Part shown: positions 8,931 through 16,592 of the stretch, piece by piece | How the letters are laid out: each line of letters starts with the position of its first letter | Position numbering within the stretch: the stretch's first letter is position 1 | Source of the DNA: Wandonia haliotis | GTDB lineage: Bacteria > Bacteroidota > Bacteroidia > Flavobacteriales_D > Crocinitomicaceae | NCBI RefSeq assembly: GCF_039523435.1 | Contig: NZ_BAAAFH010000022.1 | Span: 620,001 to 684,000 of the forward strand | Direction: 5' to 3' | Length of the DNA stretch: 64,000 bases | Made by a program: the position numbers and the translations under genes | Notes under the pieces: model-generated | What the model was told of the DNA's origin: nothing | Seen by the model: the letters and a program-made list of their open reading frames with translations, nothing else | Databases searched by the model: none

Positions 8931-9872
8931 CTAAAATTTATAAATTACCTCAACATCTAATCCTTTAAGCGCTTTTTCAGTCGCTTCCCAATCCTTTGTA
9001 AAACCAAGCATAAATCCTCCTCCTCCGGAGCCACATATTTTCAGGAAATAATCCCCGTTATTCAGTCCGCCTTTTACTGCATCTTTAAATTGATCCGGGA
9101 TGAGGTAATGCATTTCTTTCAATTGAAATTGTACCAGATTGTCCAAATTTGTATAAAGCTCTCCTGCTTTATTATCTAAAAAAGACTGAATACTCCCATT
9201 AGTAAATTGTACCAACTCCCGATCCATTCGCTCTCGAAACCCCTGATCTTCACAAGAGGTTTTAAAGCGATTCACAAGACCTGAAGTACTTCTGCTGAGA
9301 CCTGTATTCAGAAGAAATACGACATTTTTCCCTTCCGGATTAAATGCCGGAATTTTAACTGGTGCTACATCATGTGTATTTTTGAATAGAAGAGGCTGGT
9401 TCAAAAGAATACTCAACGGGTCAATACCCGAGCTGGAACCATGAAAGTAAGACTCCATCTGGCTCAATGTTTTTTTGAGTACAGATATCTTCTCTTTCGT
9501 CAGGTTCTTCAATTCGGATTTGAACTCATGTGCTTTGTCCAGATAACGCAGAAATATAGCTGCAACGATAGCTCCGGAACTCCCCAGTCCAAATCCCTGT
9601 GGGATGTTACTCTCGAAAAAGAGACCGTCTTCCAATTCCTTCTTAAACTTCTTTACATTCAGCGCAAAATTCTCGTCCATGTGATTTTCGAGAATATGAT
9701 GACAGAAATTGGTTAGGCTTAAGTTAGACGACTGTATGGAAGGATCTGTAAGTCCGTCTTTACAGAATGTGAACTTTCCTGAAAAACGATCATACGGTAT
9801 TGTAAGAGCCATGCTGTTATACATCAGGCTATACTCTCCGAACATCAAAACTTTTGAGTTAAGGGTATCCAT
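8931..9872 (-). CDS. Mevalonate kinase (GHMP family)
   Basis: About 313 residues. GHMP kinase motifs are the N-terminal KVLMFGEYSLMYNS, the ATP-phosphate loop PQGFGLGSSGAIVAAI, the HGSSSGIDPLSI motif characteristic of mevalonate kinases, and the C-terminal glycine loop CGSGGGGFMLGF. It would phosphorylate mevalonate with ATP. An in-frame TTG at 9881 gives three more residues; ATG at 9872 is preferred because the family normally starts immediately before the KVLMFGEY strand. It lies 10 bp after the decarboxylase gene and 3 bp before the prenyl synthase. The HGSSSGID motif favours mevalonate kinase over phosphomevalonate kinase. Confidence 0.88.
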   Translation of the reverse strand: MDTLNSKVLMFGEYSLMYNSMALTIPYDRFSGKFTFCKDGLTDPSIQSSNLSLTNFCHHILENHMDENFALNVKKFKKELEDGLFFESNIPQGFGLGSSGAIVAAIFLRYLDKAHEFKSELKNLTKEKISVLKKTLSQMESYFHGSSSGIDPLSILLNQPLLFKNTHDVAPVKIPAFNPEGKNVVFLLNTGLSRSTSGLVNRFKTSCEDQGFRERMDRELVQFTNGSIQSFLDNKAGELYTNLDNLVQFQLKEMHYLIPDQFKDAVKGGLNNGDYFLKICGSGGGGFMLGFTKDWEATEKALKGLDVEVIYKF

Positions 9873-9882
9873 TTTCGGCAAT

Positions 9883-10938
9883 TTATTTTACTGAAACCGG
9901 TCCTGTTCCTTGTTTGTCAAAAATGACCTTTTTATACGTATCCTGTAAATCATTCATGATAAAGCTTTCTACTTTATCCTTGTATTGTTCCGGATAAAGG
10001 ACATGTACATTAGGTCCTGCATCCAGGGTGAAACAAACAGGTATTCCTGTTTCACGACGGTATTCTAACAATCGTTCGATTGCCAGTAATGTACCTGGTT
10101 TCATCAACAGATAATAATCCACTGATGTCATCATCATAGCGTGCAATGTCAGTGCTTCCGATTCTGCAATATGAATAAATTCCGCATAATCCCCGTTCTT
10201 CAAAACCTCAGCTAATCGTGCTGTACGTTCGTTTGCCTGTAAAAAACGCTGATCAGCATATTGATGATTATTCATCAATGAATGTCCTGCGCTGGAAGAA
10301 ACCTTTTTCGGCTCATCTTCTACAATCAGAATCGCATCGTACATATTTGAAAAATTCGCATGAATCTCCGTAACCGGAATTGCAAATTCATCCGATGAAC
10401 CGGGAATCAATGTGTTTTTACCCCATTCTGCCCAGTTTGCAAACATAGAACGTGAAGCACTTCCTGATCCTAAACGGGCAAGATTGGAAGCTACATGGTA
10501 AAATTCCTGATCCAGTTCTTTATTCTCCAGGCGATAGGTAGCTTCGTACAGAGAAAGTGCAATAGCACCGAACGCTGATGCCGAAGAAGCTATTCCAGCA
10601 GAATGCGGGAAACTGTTTTCGGAATCAATACGTACAGCATAATCGGTAAGAAATGGAAAAAAGCGTGCATTATCCTGCATGTATTTTGCCACACGTTCCG
10701 AAAATTTTTCATTTTTCTGTCCCTCGAAAAAATAGTCCAGTTCTACAGGAGAAACGGTTTCTTTTTTCTGCAAAGCCAGTTTAACTTCCGTATAAGAGTT
10801 CGAAAGCGTCAGACTCAAAGATGAGTTACAGGGAATCTGATTCTCTCTTTTTCCCCAGTATTTTACAATTGCAATATTGGATGGACATTGCCATGTCAGA
10901 GCCAATTGCGTTTCACGTTTTTCTGTTGTTGATTGCAT
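9883..10938 (-). CDS. mvaD: Diphosphomevalonate decarboxylase
   Basis: A 351-residue GHMP-family enzyme converting 5-diphosphomevalonate to IPP with ATP. Family signatures: CPSNIAIVKYWGKRENQI near the N-terminus, NSSLSLTLSNSYTEV, and the ATP/substrate region HSAGIASSASAFGAIALSL followed by ARLGSGSASRSMFANW. FTLDAGPNVHVLYP near the C-terminus holds an Asp at the expected catalytic position. Length is slightly above the usual ~330. It follows the kinase gene ending at 10960 by 21 bp and precedes mevalonate kinase by 10 bp. Confidence 0.93.
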   Translation of the reverse strand: MQSTTEKRETQLALTWQCPSNIAIVKYWGKRENQIPCNSSLSLTLSNSYTEVKLALQKKETVSPVELDYFFEGQKNEKFSERVAKYMQDNARFFPFLTDYAVRIDSENSFPHSAGIASSASAFGAIALSLYEATYRLENKELDQEFYHVASNLARLGSGSASRSMFANWAEWGKNTLIPGSSDEFAIPVTEIHANFSNMYDAILIVEDEPKKVSSSAGHSLMNNHQYADQRFLQANERTARLAEVLKNGDYAEFIHIAESEALTLHAMMMTSVDYYLLMKPGTLLAIERLLEYRRETGIPVCFTLDAGPNVHVLYPEQYKDKVESFIMNDLQDTYKKVIFDKQGTGPVSVK

Positions 10939-10959
10939 TTGATTGGTTTCTTTCTTCTT

Positions 10960-11868
10960 TTATCTAAAAATCAATTCACGATACGTAAACATGGTATCAT
11001 ATCCTTTTTCAAGGAAGTACGCTCTTGCTTGCTCTTCTTCCCGAAAAGTCGCAAGAAAAAAATCTCCTCCCCAGGCTCCCAGTGATTTAATCTCAAACGG
11101 ATAGTCAGAAAAACGCTCTTGTTTTAGCGTTTGCATTCCCAGAATTTCCGATAATAGATTTTCACTTTCCGACAACGATTTCTCAAAGTCGCTAATGGTT
11201 TCTGCACGTAGAGATTGAGTTATAATTTCCTGAATCTGTTTTACATCTTCAGGTGCTGTTTCTCTCTTGTTAAATCGTTTAATCTCGTTGCGAGAATTCT
11301 GTTTATTCCCACTGTAAACAAACAAAAAATTACTTGTAACGGATTCCGGCAGTTCTACTTCCTGTGTTTTTCTTCCCGCAACCTCATAAAGAATTGGTTG
11401 CACAGCAGTTGCACAGGCTATGTCATACCCTGAACCTCCAAACGTCTCCTCTAAAATCCTATATGGATTAACACCTGACCACTGCGCCAGTAAACTGACT
11501 AATGTAGAACTGGACCCCAGTCCCCACTGCAGGTTAAAATCAGACTGAGCTTTAAATCGTAATCCGGTTTCAAATAATTCCGGCTTCTCCTTTCGGATGA
11601 CATTTAGCAAATTCACTAACACCTCTGACTTTTCCTGATCAGAAGTCTCAATACTATTAAATGCCGTATCCAGACGGGTTGTAAACCATACATCATTCAA
11701 TTCAAAGCTTTTCCACTCCACACCTGGCTCCGAAATCTCTTCAACCTGAAGCGTTTGTCCGTAGTGTAGAGGAATAGCTAAACATGGCGCTCCTTTGAGC
11801 ACCATGTATTCTCCGAACAGCATCAATTTCCCAGATGCTCTGTATGTCTTCGTTTCTGTAACTATCAT
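10960..11868 (-). CDS. GHMP kinase, probable phosphomevalonate kinase
   Basis: About 302 residues. GHMP motifs: SGKLMLFGEYMVLKGAP, then the ATP loop QWGLGSSSTLVSLLA and GGSGYDIACATAVQPILYE. The GYDIACA motif resembles phosphomevalonate kinase (ERG8 type) more than mevalonate kinase. Because a convincing mevalonate kinase and decarboxylase are present in the same block, this gene most simply supplies the missing phosphomevalonate kinase step. ATG at 11868 forms an ATGA overlap with the HMG-CoA reductase stop, a classic coupling arrangement, and is preferred over TTG at 11880. The specific substrate is an inference from motif and context. Confidence 0.78.
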   Translation of the reverse strand: MIVTETKTYRASGKLMLFGEYMVLKGAPCLAIPLHYGQTLQVEEISEPGVEWKSFELNDVWFTTRLDTAFNSIETSDQEKSEVLVNLLNVIRKEKPELFETGLRFKAQSDFNLQWGLGSSSTLVSLLAQWSGVNPYRILEETFGGSGYDIACATAVQPILYEVAGRKTQEVELPESVTSNFLFVYSGNKQNSRNEIKRFNKRETAPEDVKQIQEIITQSLRAETISDFEKSLSESENLLSEILGMQTLKQERFSDYPFEIKSLGAWGGDFFLATFREEEQARAYFLEKGYDTMFTYRELIFR

Positions 11869-13211
11869 ATATTCATGCAACCTGCGTCCTGTACCATTCG
11901 GAGTTCTTCTACGAATTTCCGCACTCCCGAAACCGATACACTTCGGTCTTTAAAATATTCTACCACACGGTCTTTTTCAGAATTACACACATCCAACTGT
12001 TTCATAATATTGAACAGGTGCATTTTCATGTGTCCCTGCTGAATTCCGGTAGTCACTAATGACTTAACGGCTCCAAAATTATTAGCCAGACCAGCTGCTG
12101 CTGCAATCCCCATTAGTTCACGGGCATCTGGATTTCCCAGCATAGCCATGGAAAGTTTAACCAAAGGATGCAGATTTGTCAATCCTCCGACAACCCCCAA
12201 TGCAATAGGTAAATGCAATGTAAATGTGAATTTATCTCCATCTATCTGACAATCGGTAAGGGATGAATACCCTCCATTCATAGATGCATACGCATGCCCA
12301 CAAGCTTCAACCGCGCGAAAATCGTTTCCACTCGCCAAAACCACAGCATCTATACCGTTGTAAATCCCTTTATTATGTGTTGTCGCTCTGTACGGGTCAA
12401 TTTGTGCAATACGAACTGCTGTTCGGAAGCGACGGGCAAAATCAGCACCATCCGTACCCGGCACAAGGTTGTCAAACTCTTTTACCTCGCATTCCACCCA
12501 ACATTTTACCATACAGTTTGGCGTAAGGTTAGATAAAATACACATAACTATTTCAAGACCTTCCCCTGAAAACTCAGATTGAGAAGCATACCATCTCTTG
12601 AAAAGATCCGCAAAGCGCTCCAGACAAGAATTAACAAAGTTGGCTCCCATCGAATCCTTTGTTTCGAAAGTTACAAACAACTGCATCAGTCCTTCTTCCT
12701 GATCACTAAAGTCTTTCAGCTCAATATCAAGAACACCTCCACCACGCTTACGCATGTTTTCGGTAATATCCTCCGTTCCTGAAATCAGGTAATGTTTTAA
12801 TTCGTCAAATCGTTGTATCAACGTCTCTTTATCATCTTTCCAGATAAAATGAACCTGTCCCACTTTTTGGGTATCAACGATCTCAGCGTGAAAACCACCT
12901 CTTGAGAACCAAAATTTAGCGGCATTTGAAGCAGCAGCAACTACCGAACTTTCTTCAATTACCATTGGTACTACATACGGTTTCCCGTTAATCATAAAAT
13001 TAGGTGCAACGCTGTAGGGAAGATGAAAATTAGAAATAGAATTCTCACTGAATTCACTAATCATTTCCTGAATAACTTCATCCGGATGCTCAAAACTTTT
13101 AAACCCTTCGATAGCTTCATCGCTGTTATCAAACAGCCCGCCAATCACCTCTAACTTCTCCTCTCTCGTAAGCTTTGAAAAACCATTTAACAAACTCGCT
13201 CTATTATTCAT
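11865..13211 (-). CDS. Hydroxymethylglutaryl-CoA reductase, class II (bacterial)
   Basis: A 448-residue soluble enzyme without membrane segments; it reduces HMG-CoA to mevalonate or the reverse. Class II features: LPYSVAPNFMINGKPYVVPM, catalytic Glu in VIEESSVVAAASNAAK (86-87), Lys in ATTHNKGIYNGIDAVVLA, Asp in ASGNDFRAVEACGHAYAS and the C-terminal catalytic His in GIQQGHMKMHL. All four catalytic positions appear intact. Although class II reductases can be catabolic (Pseudomonas mevalonii), this one is embedded among mevalonate-consuming biosynthetic genes. It starts 74 bp after the epoxidase gene; a TACCTTTG box in that gap may be its own promoter. Cofactor (NADH or NADPH) cannot be read from the sequence. 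Confidence 0.94.
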   Translation of the reverse strand: MNNRASLLNGFSKLTREEKLEVIGGLFDNSDEAIEGFKSFEHPDEVIQEMISEFSENSISNFHLPYSVAPNFMINGKPYVVPMVIEESSVVAAASNAAKFWFSRGGFHAEIVDTQKVGQVHFIWKDDKETLIQRFDELKHYLISGTEDITENMRKRGGGVLDIELKDFSDQEEGLMQLFVTFETKDSMGANFVNSCLERFADLFKRWYASQSEFSGEGLEIVMCILSNLTPNCMVKCWVECEVKEFDNLVPGTDGADFARRFRTAVRIAQIDPYRATTHNKGIYNGIDAVVLASGNDFRAVEACGHAYASMNGGYSSLTDCQIDGDKFTFTLHLPIALGVVGGLTNLHPLVKLSMAMLGNPDARELMGIAAAAGLANNFGAVKSLVTTGIQQGHMKMHLFNIMKQLDVCNSEKDRVVEYFKDRSVSVSGVRKFVEELRMVQDAGCMNI

Positions 13212-13260
13212 CTTCTCTTATTTATCTAACTACGCTCTTCTATTAGTCCCTTCGCTATCA

Positions 13261-13268
13261 CAAAGGTA
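13261..13268 (-). promoter_or_regulatory. Possible internal promoter (-7 box) before HMG-CoA reductase
   Basis: Minus-strand TACCTTTG matches TAnnTTTG exactly and lies in the 74-bp gap after the epoxidase stop, 50 nt before the reductase start. No clear TTTG/TTG occurs 17-20 nt upstream, so support rests on the -7 element and on this being the largest gap in the upper part of the block. Confidence 0.4.
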
Positions 13269-13285
13269 CGTCATTTAATCCACTA

Positions 13286-14623
13286 TTATTTACCCGCATC
13301 CGTGTCCAAAACAGCGGGTTTTCCTTCTTCTTTCAGTATGGGACGGATAATCCCAACTGCTTTGTTCAACAATCGAAACTGTTTCGCCGGGCGTAAAACA
13401 AAATCTACAGGATGCTGCATAGCAACCCGAAAAAAGTGTTTCAGTAAAAACTGTTTATCCCGGTTCATTCCTGCAAGAATAGAAAGAGGTCCTGAAGACT
13501 TTTCCCCACCCGCATTCAAATATTCGAAACAAGCCATCTTCAGATCTTCGTCAATCATCACCTGATAAAGTGCATTCGCAAGAATATTAATTGTCTCAAC
13601 TCCTCTTGATCGATTCAAATAGTATGCATTTACTGCATCTGCTGTTTTCTTTTTATCAGAAAAATCAACTCCGTCCAACTTTGAATTCAGTGTGATAATA
13701 TCCGAAAAGACAGCTGTCATCCCTCCACCTGTTAATGGGTGACGCATATTCAGAATATCTCCCAAAAGAGCGACCCCGTCCTTATGCCTTGCCTGCGCCT
13801 TCATCTTATGATTTGGCATAACCTGTAACGGATCATTCTCCAAAGCCGTAACAAAAGGTTGTTGCATTCCTTCAGGTAACAACGGTGTGACTTCCTTTTT
13901 CAGGGATTCTTTCAATTTCTCTCCTAAACGGGGTGGTTTTGTCCCTGGGTAATCAATAAGAATTCTCCATTCGTTATCATTGATCGGATAAACCAAAACC
14001 GGTGAATCTCCCGAAACGATCATATGACCATGACTTTCTTTCAACGGTTGAACATCCTTCAAGACTAACCCCATGAAGTAGCTACTCACTTCCTTATTCG
14101 GAACACTTAATTTTTCACGAAATAACGACAATGGTCCATCACATACCACTGTTAACGGCGCATGTGCTTCAACCTGATTCCCGGTAGATTTGTCCGTGTA
14201 TTTCACTCCTGTCACACGCCCACCGGATTCTATTGTATCTGTGACATCTCCTTCAACAAGAGTGACATTCTCAAGGTTCTGCAGCTCTGTGCGAATAGTT
14301 GTCAGGAATTTCCCATTTCTCAACCCCAAACCATAAGCAGCAGACCCTGCATCTTTGTATTCAATCGAGAAGTTACGATCTCCTTTGATTAAGGTGTAGC
14401 CATACACGGGTTGTGCTCCGAAGCCTTCCGTAAGGTAATCCAGCTTTAATGCTTTTAACGACTCCAAACCTCCGGGTTGCAATAATTCTCCGATAATACG
14501 ATCCGGTTCAGACAAATCCCTCTCAACAACAAGTATTTTCCGCCCTGTATCTTTTTGAGAACATGCAAAAACACCTCCTGCCACGCCGGCTCCAACTACT
14601 ATGATATCATACTCCGACTGCAT
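13286..14623 (-). CDS. Squalene monooxygenase (squalene epoxidase), FAD-dependent
   Basis: About 445 residues. It would convert squalene to 2,3-oxidosqualene using O2, FAD and a reductase. The N-terminal dinucleotide fold is VVGAGVAGG (9-17); ERDLSEPDRIIGELLQPGG (~34-52) is the near-diagnostic block shared with eukaryotic squalene epoxidases; the second FAD motif GDILNMRHPLTGGGMT lies near 290. Eukaryotic homologues carry an N-terminal membrane region that is missing here, so attachment would rely on the C-terminal helices. ATG at 14623 is chosen over TTG at 14635; it overlaps the end of the squalene synthase gene by 17 bp. Together with the cyclase it makes the 3-hydroxy triterpenoid route oxygen-dependent. 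Confidence 0.93.
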   Translation of the reverse strand: MQSEYDIIVVGAGVAGGVFACSQKDTGRKILVVERDLSEPDRIIGELLQPGGLESLKALKLDYLTEGFGAQPVYGYTLIKGDRNFSIEYKDAGSAAYGLGLRNGKFLTTIRTELQNLENVTLVEGDVTDTIESGGRVTGVKYTDKSTGNQVEAHAPLTVVCDGPLSLFREKLSVPNKEVSSYFMGLVLKDVQPLKESHGHMIVSGDSPVLVYPINDNEWRILIDYPGTKPPRLGEKLKESLKKEVTPLLPEGMQQPFVTALENDPLQVMPNHKMKAQARHKDGVALLGDILNMRHPLTGGGMTAVFSDIITLNSKLDGVDFSDKKKTADAVNAYYLNRSRGVETINILANALYQVMIDEDLKMACFEYLNAGGEKSSGPLSILAGMNRDKQFLLKHFFRVAMQHPVDFVLRPAKQFRLLNKAVGIIRPILKEEGKPAVLDTDAGK

Positions 14624-15731
14624 TGCGTTGTTCAATTTTATTTATAATGTCTTTAATCGTTTTATCTCCGCTTCTATTGTAGAGCTTTTCTAAAAAAGTT
14701 CTAAATTCTGACTCCGTCGCCTGAAAGTCCATGTCTGACATAAAATAGCGCGCTGTTTTCCCTTTTCGGATCTTTACATTTTTAATCAGAACATCCTGAT
14801 TACCATAAAGTTCAAATAGAGTAGCGATTGCCATTAACTGAGGTATTGCACAAAAGCGGAAAACATCATAATTTTTCAGGGCACTCATGTAGTTTAAACA
14901 GTGAGGAACATGCTGAAGCGCATTTACAACCAAACTATTTAATACTTCCATCCCCTGCTTTTCATTTTTCTGCAAGTCAGCAGGATCAGACACTACTTTA
15001 TTCCAGGCTGCTTTTGGCCAGAAAAGACGATCACCGTCAAGATCTTCTGCAAAATCCCGAATTATATTCGTTTTCTGCAACAACAACCCCATATGATTGG
15101 AAAGTGCTTCATCTTTCAAACGCGCATCATCTTCTATTCCGGATGCAATAAATAACTGGCTCAAACCAATCCCTACCAACCCGGCAACGTAATAACAATA
15201 GTCATCCCAGTCTTCATACGAATCAACTTCTCCTACAAAGTATTTATTCATCCCAAACGCCATGCGTTCTGTGATATCCGTGATAACTACCTTGTACTTT
15301 TCTTCCAGCTGATGATATTCACGAAGCACTTTATCAAAATGCTTCATCAAATCTCTGTAATCCTGGGTATCTCCTACATTATCCAGTGTAAATGCTTCCT
15401 GATTCATTCTGGAAGCAAATGTATTTAACCACTCAACTTTCTGTTTGTGATCAATTTTCATATCATCTTCAACCGTATCCAAACCGCGAAGAATCAGATA
15501 AAATAAACAGACCGGTTTCCGAAGCTCTTCAGGTAATTGTTGAATTACTACAGAAAATGAACGGGAAACTTTTTTTAGTGCTTCAAAACAAAACTCATCA
15601 TCCGACATATCCGGAGCCATCGTATCCAAACGTTCTTCTGAAGGTCGAAAGTCTTTAAACTTCCGCTTCATTTGAAACAAATACGTTAGCTCAGACGGGT
15701 GAACTGAATAATATAATAATCTTTCCAGCAT
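14607..15731 (-). CDS. Squalene synthase, eukaryotic type (farnesyl-diphosphate farnesyltransferase)
   Basis: About 374 residues. It would condense two farnesyl-PP to presqualene-PP and reduce it to squalene with NADPH. The blocks resemble animal/fungal squalene synthase, not HpnCDE or CrtM: SRSFSVVIQQLP, first Asp motif LRGLDTVEDDM (85-90), YYVAGLVGIGLSQLF, second motif LLQKTNIIRDFAEDLDG (226-230), FWPKAAW and FCAIPQLMAIATL. The C-terminal membrane anchor of eukaryotic enzymes is absent. ATG at 15731 is preferred; a GTG nine codons earlier (15758) is possible. It is the first gene of the block. The 143 bp upstream, shared with a divergent gene at 15875, contains a TTAAAATTTTAA palindrome (15791-15802) but no convincing full promoter. 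Confidence 0.94.
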   Translation of the reverse strand: MLERLLYYSVHPSELTYLFQMKRKFKDFRPSEERLDTMAPDMSDDEFCFEALKKVSRSFSVVIQQLPEELRKPVCLFYLILRGLDTVEDDMKIDHKQKVEWLNTFASRMNQEAFTLDNVGDTQDYRDLMKHFDKVLREYHQLEEKYKVVITDITERMAFGMNKYFVGEVDSYEDWDDYCYYVAGLVGIGLSQLFIASGIEDDARLKDEALSNHMGLLLQKTNIIRDFAEDLDGDRLFWPKAAWNKVVSDPADLQKNEKQGMEVLNSLVVNALQHVPHCLNYMSALKNYDVFRFCAIPQLMAIATLFELYGNQDVLIKNVKIRKGKTARYFMSDMDFQATESEFRTFLEKLYNRSGDKTIKDIINKIEQRNAVGV

Positions 15732-15874
15732 AGAAAAGTTTTGCTGTAAGACGGGCACCTACCTTATAAGTTACACCCCATTTCATTTTTTTAAAATTTT
15801 AACACGCCACACCCAGTATTGAATCTACTTCTAACACCAAATCAGATCATTTCGTTATTTTTGCAAAAAAAGCC

Positions 15875-16486
15875 ATGTTGAAATTTATTGTTTACATTTT
15901 CCCTATTGCATTCTTCTTCTATTCATGTTCGCCCGACAGTGAAAGTATTGAAGCTGCTATTCTCTCCGGAGATTACAGTATTTATGAGATGTTGGAAAAA
16001 TGTGATTGCAATGCATTAGAAAAACAGCAAGCAGGAACTACCGAAACTTACATGAAAGCAGGCACCCCTTTTACCGGAACCTGTTACAGAAACTATCCCA
16101 GCACAGAACTTGTAATGGAGGAGAAACAATTATTCAAAGGTAAACTCTACGGATACAATTTTATCTATGACATGGAAGGCAACCTCATGACCAAGACACT
16201 ATACAAAGATGGAATTTTGCTCAATCCAACAGCCGACAACGCTATTACTTGCTCTTGCAGTGAATTAACTGATTATAGAGACACACTGAACGGACAAGAT
16301 TTCAAACTGTATCAAAATGAATTCTTCACCGGAGTCTGCTATAATTACTATCCTGACTCCACACTTTCTCTTTCAGCAGAATATCGTGCCGGTGTAAAAC
16401 ATGGGAAAGTAACATTTTACAACAAACTAGGAGAAGTAATCGTTAGTGAGTTATACGAAGAAGGAACACGGACCGAACAGCAATAA
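15875..16486 (+). CDS. Lipoprotein with MORN/YwqK-like repeats
   Basis: A 203-residue protein with a lipoprotein signal ending in lipobox FYSC (Cys18). It has two similar halves, each with a C-x-C or C-D-C pair followed by a repeat like FTGxCYxxYP...L...(Y/F)KxGxxHGKxxFY, e.g. GTCYRNYPSTELVMEE and TGVCYNYYPDSTLSLS. These resemble MORN or YwqK-type repeats, short beta hairpins of unknown ligand in many Bacteroidota envelope proteins. It is divergent from the triterpenoid block and 106 bp before ftsK. The function is unknown; cell-envelope location is inferred from the signal. A TATTTTTG box at 15856-15863 may be its -7 element. Confidence 0.75.
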   Translation: MLKFIVYIFPIAFFFYSCSPDSESIEAAILSGDYSIYEMLEKCDCNALEKQQAGTTETYMKAGTPFTGTCYRNYPSTELVMEEKQLFKGKLYGYNFIYDMEGNLMTKTLYKDGILLNPTADNAITCSCSELTDYRDTLNGQDFKLYQNEFFTGVCYNYYPDSTLSLSAEYRAGVKHGKVTFYNKLGEVIVSELYEEGTRTEQQ

Positions 16487-16592
16487 ACACCGGAAACATT
16501 CGATTAACACTTCCCTGTGGAAACATCAGGAAGCTAGTTCCTATTATTTCTTCATTTACCTGTTATCTTCGTAAGATTAAGAATTTCTGTAA

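Noticed and set aside
12284..12536. Open frames antisense to HMG-CoA reductase
   Set aside because: Shadow frames of a conserved gene; no signal, promoter or recognisable motif.
14607..15731. Phytoene synthase / CrtM or HpnD
   Set aside because: Length, the LRGLDTVEDDM and LLQKTNIIRDF blocks and NADPH-type C-terminal region fit eukaryotic-type squalene synthase.
15791..15802. TTAAAATTTTAA palindrome as an operator for the triterpenoid block
   Set aside because: Short A/T palindromes are common by chance in this base composition; no promoter is aligned with it.
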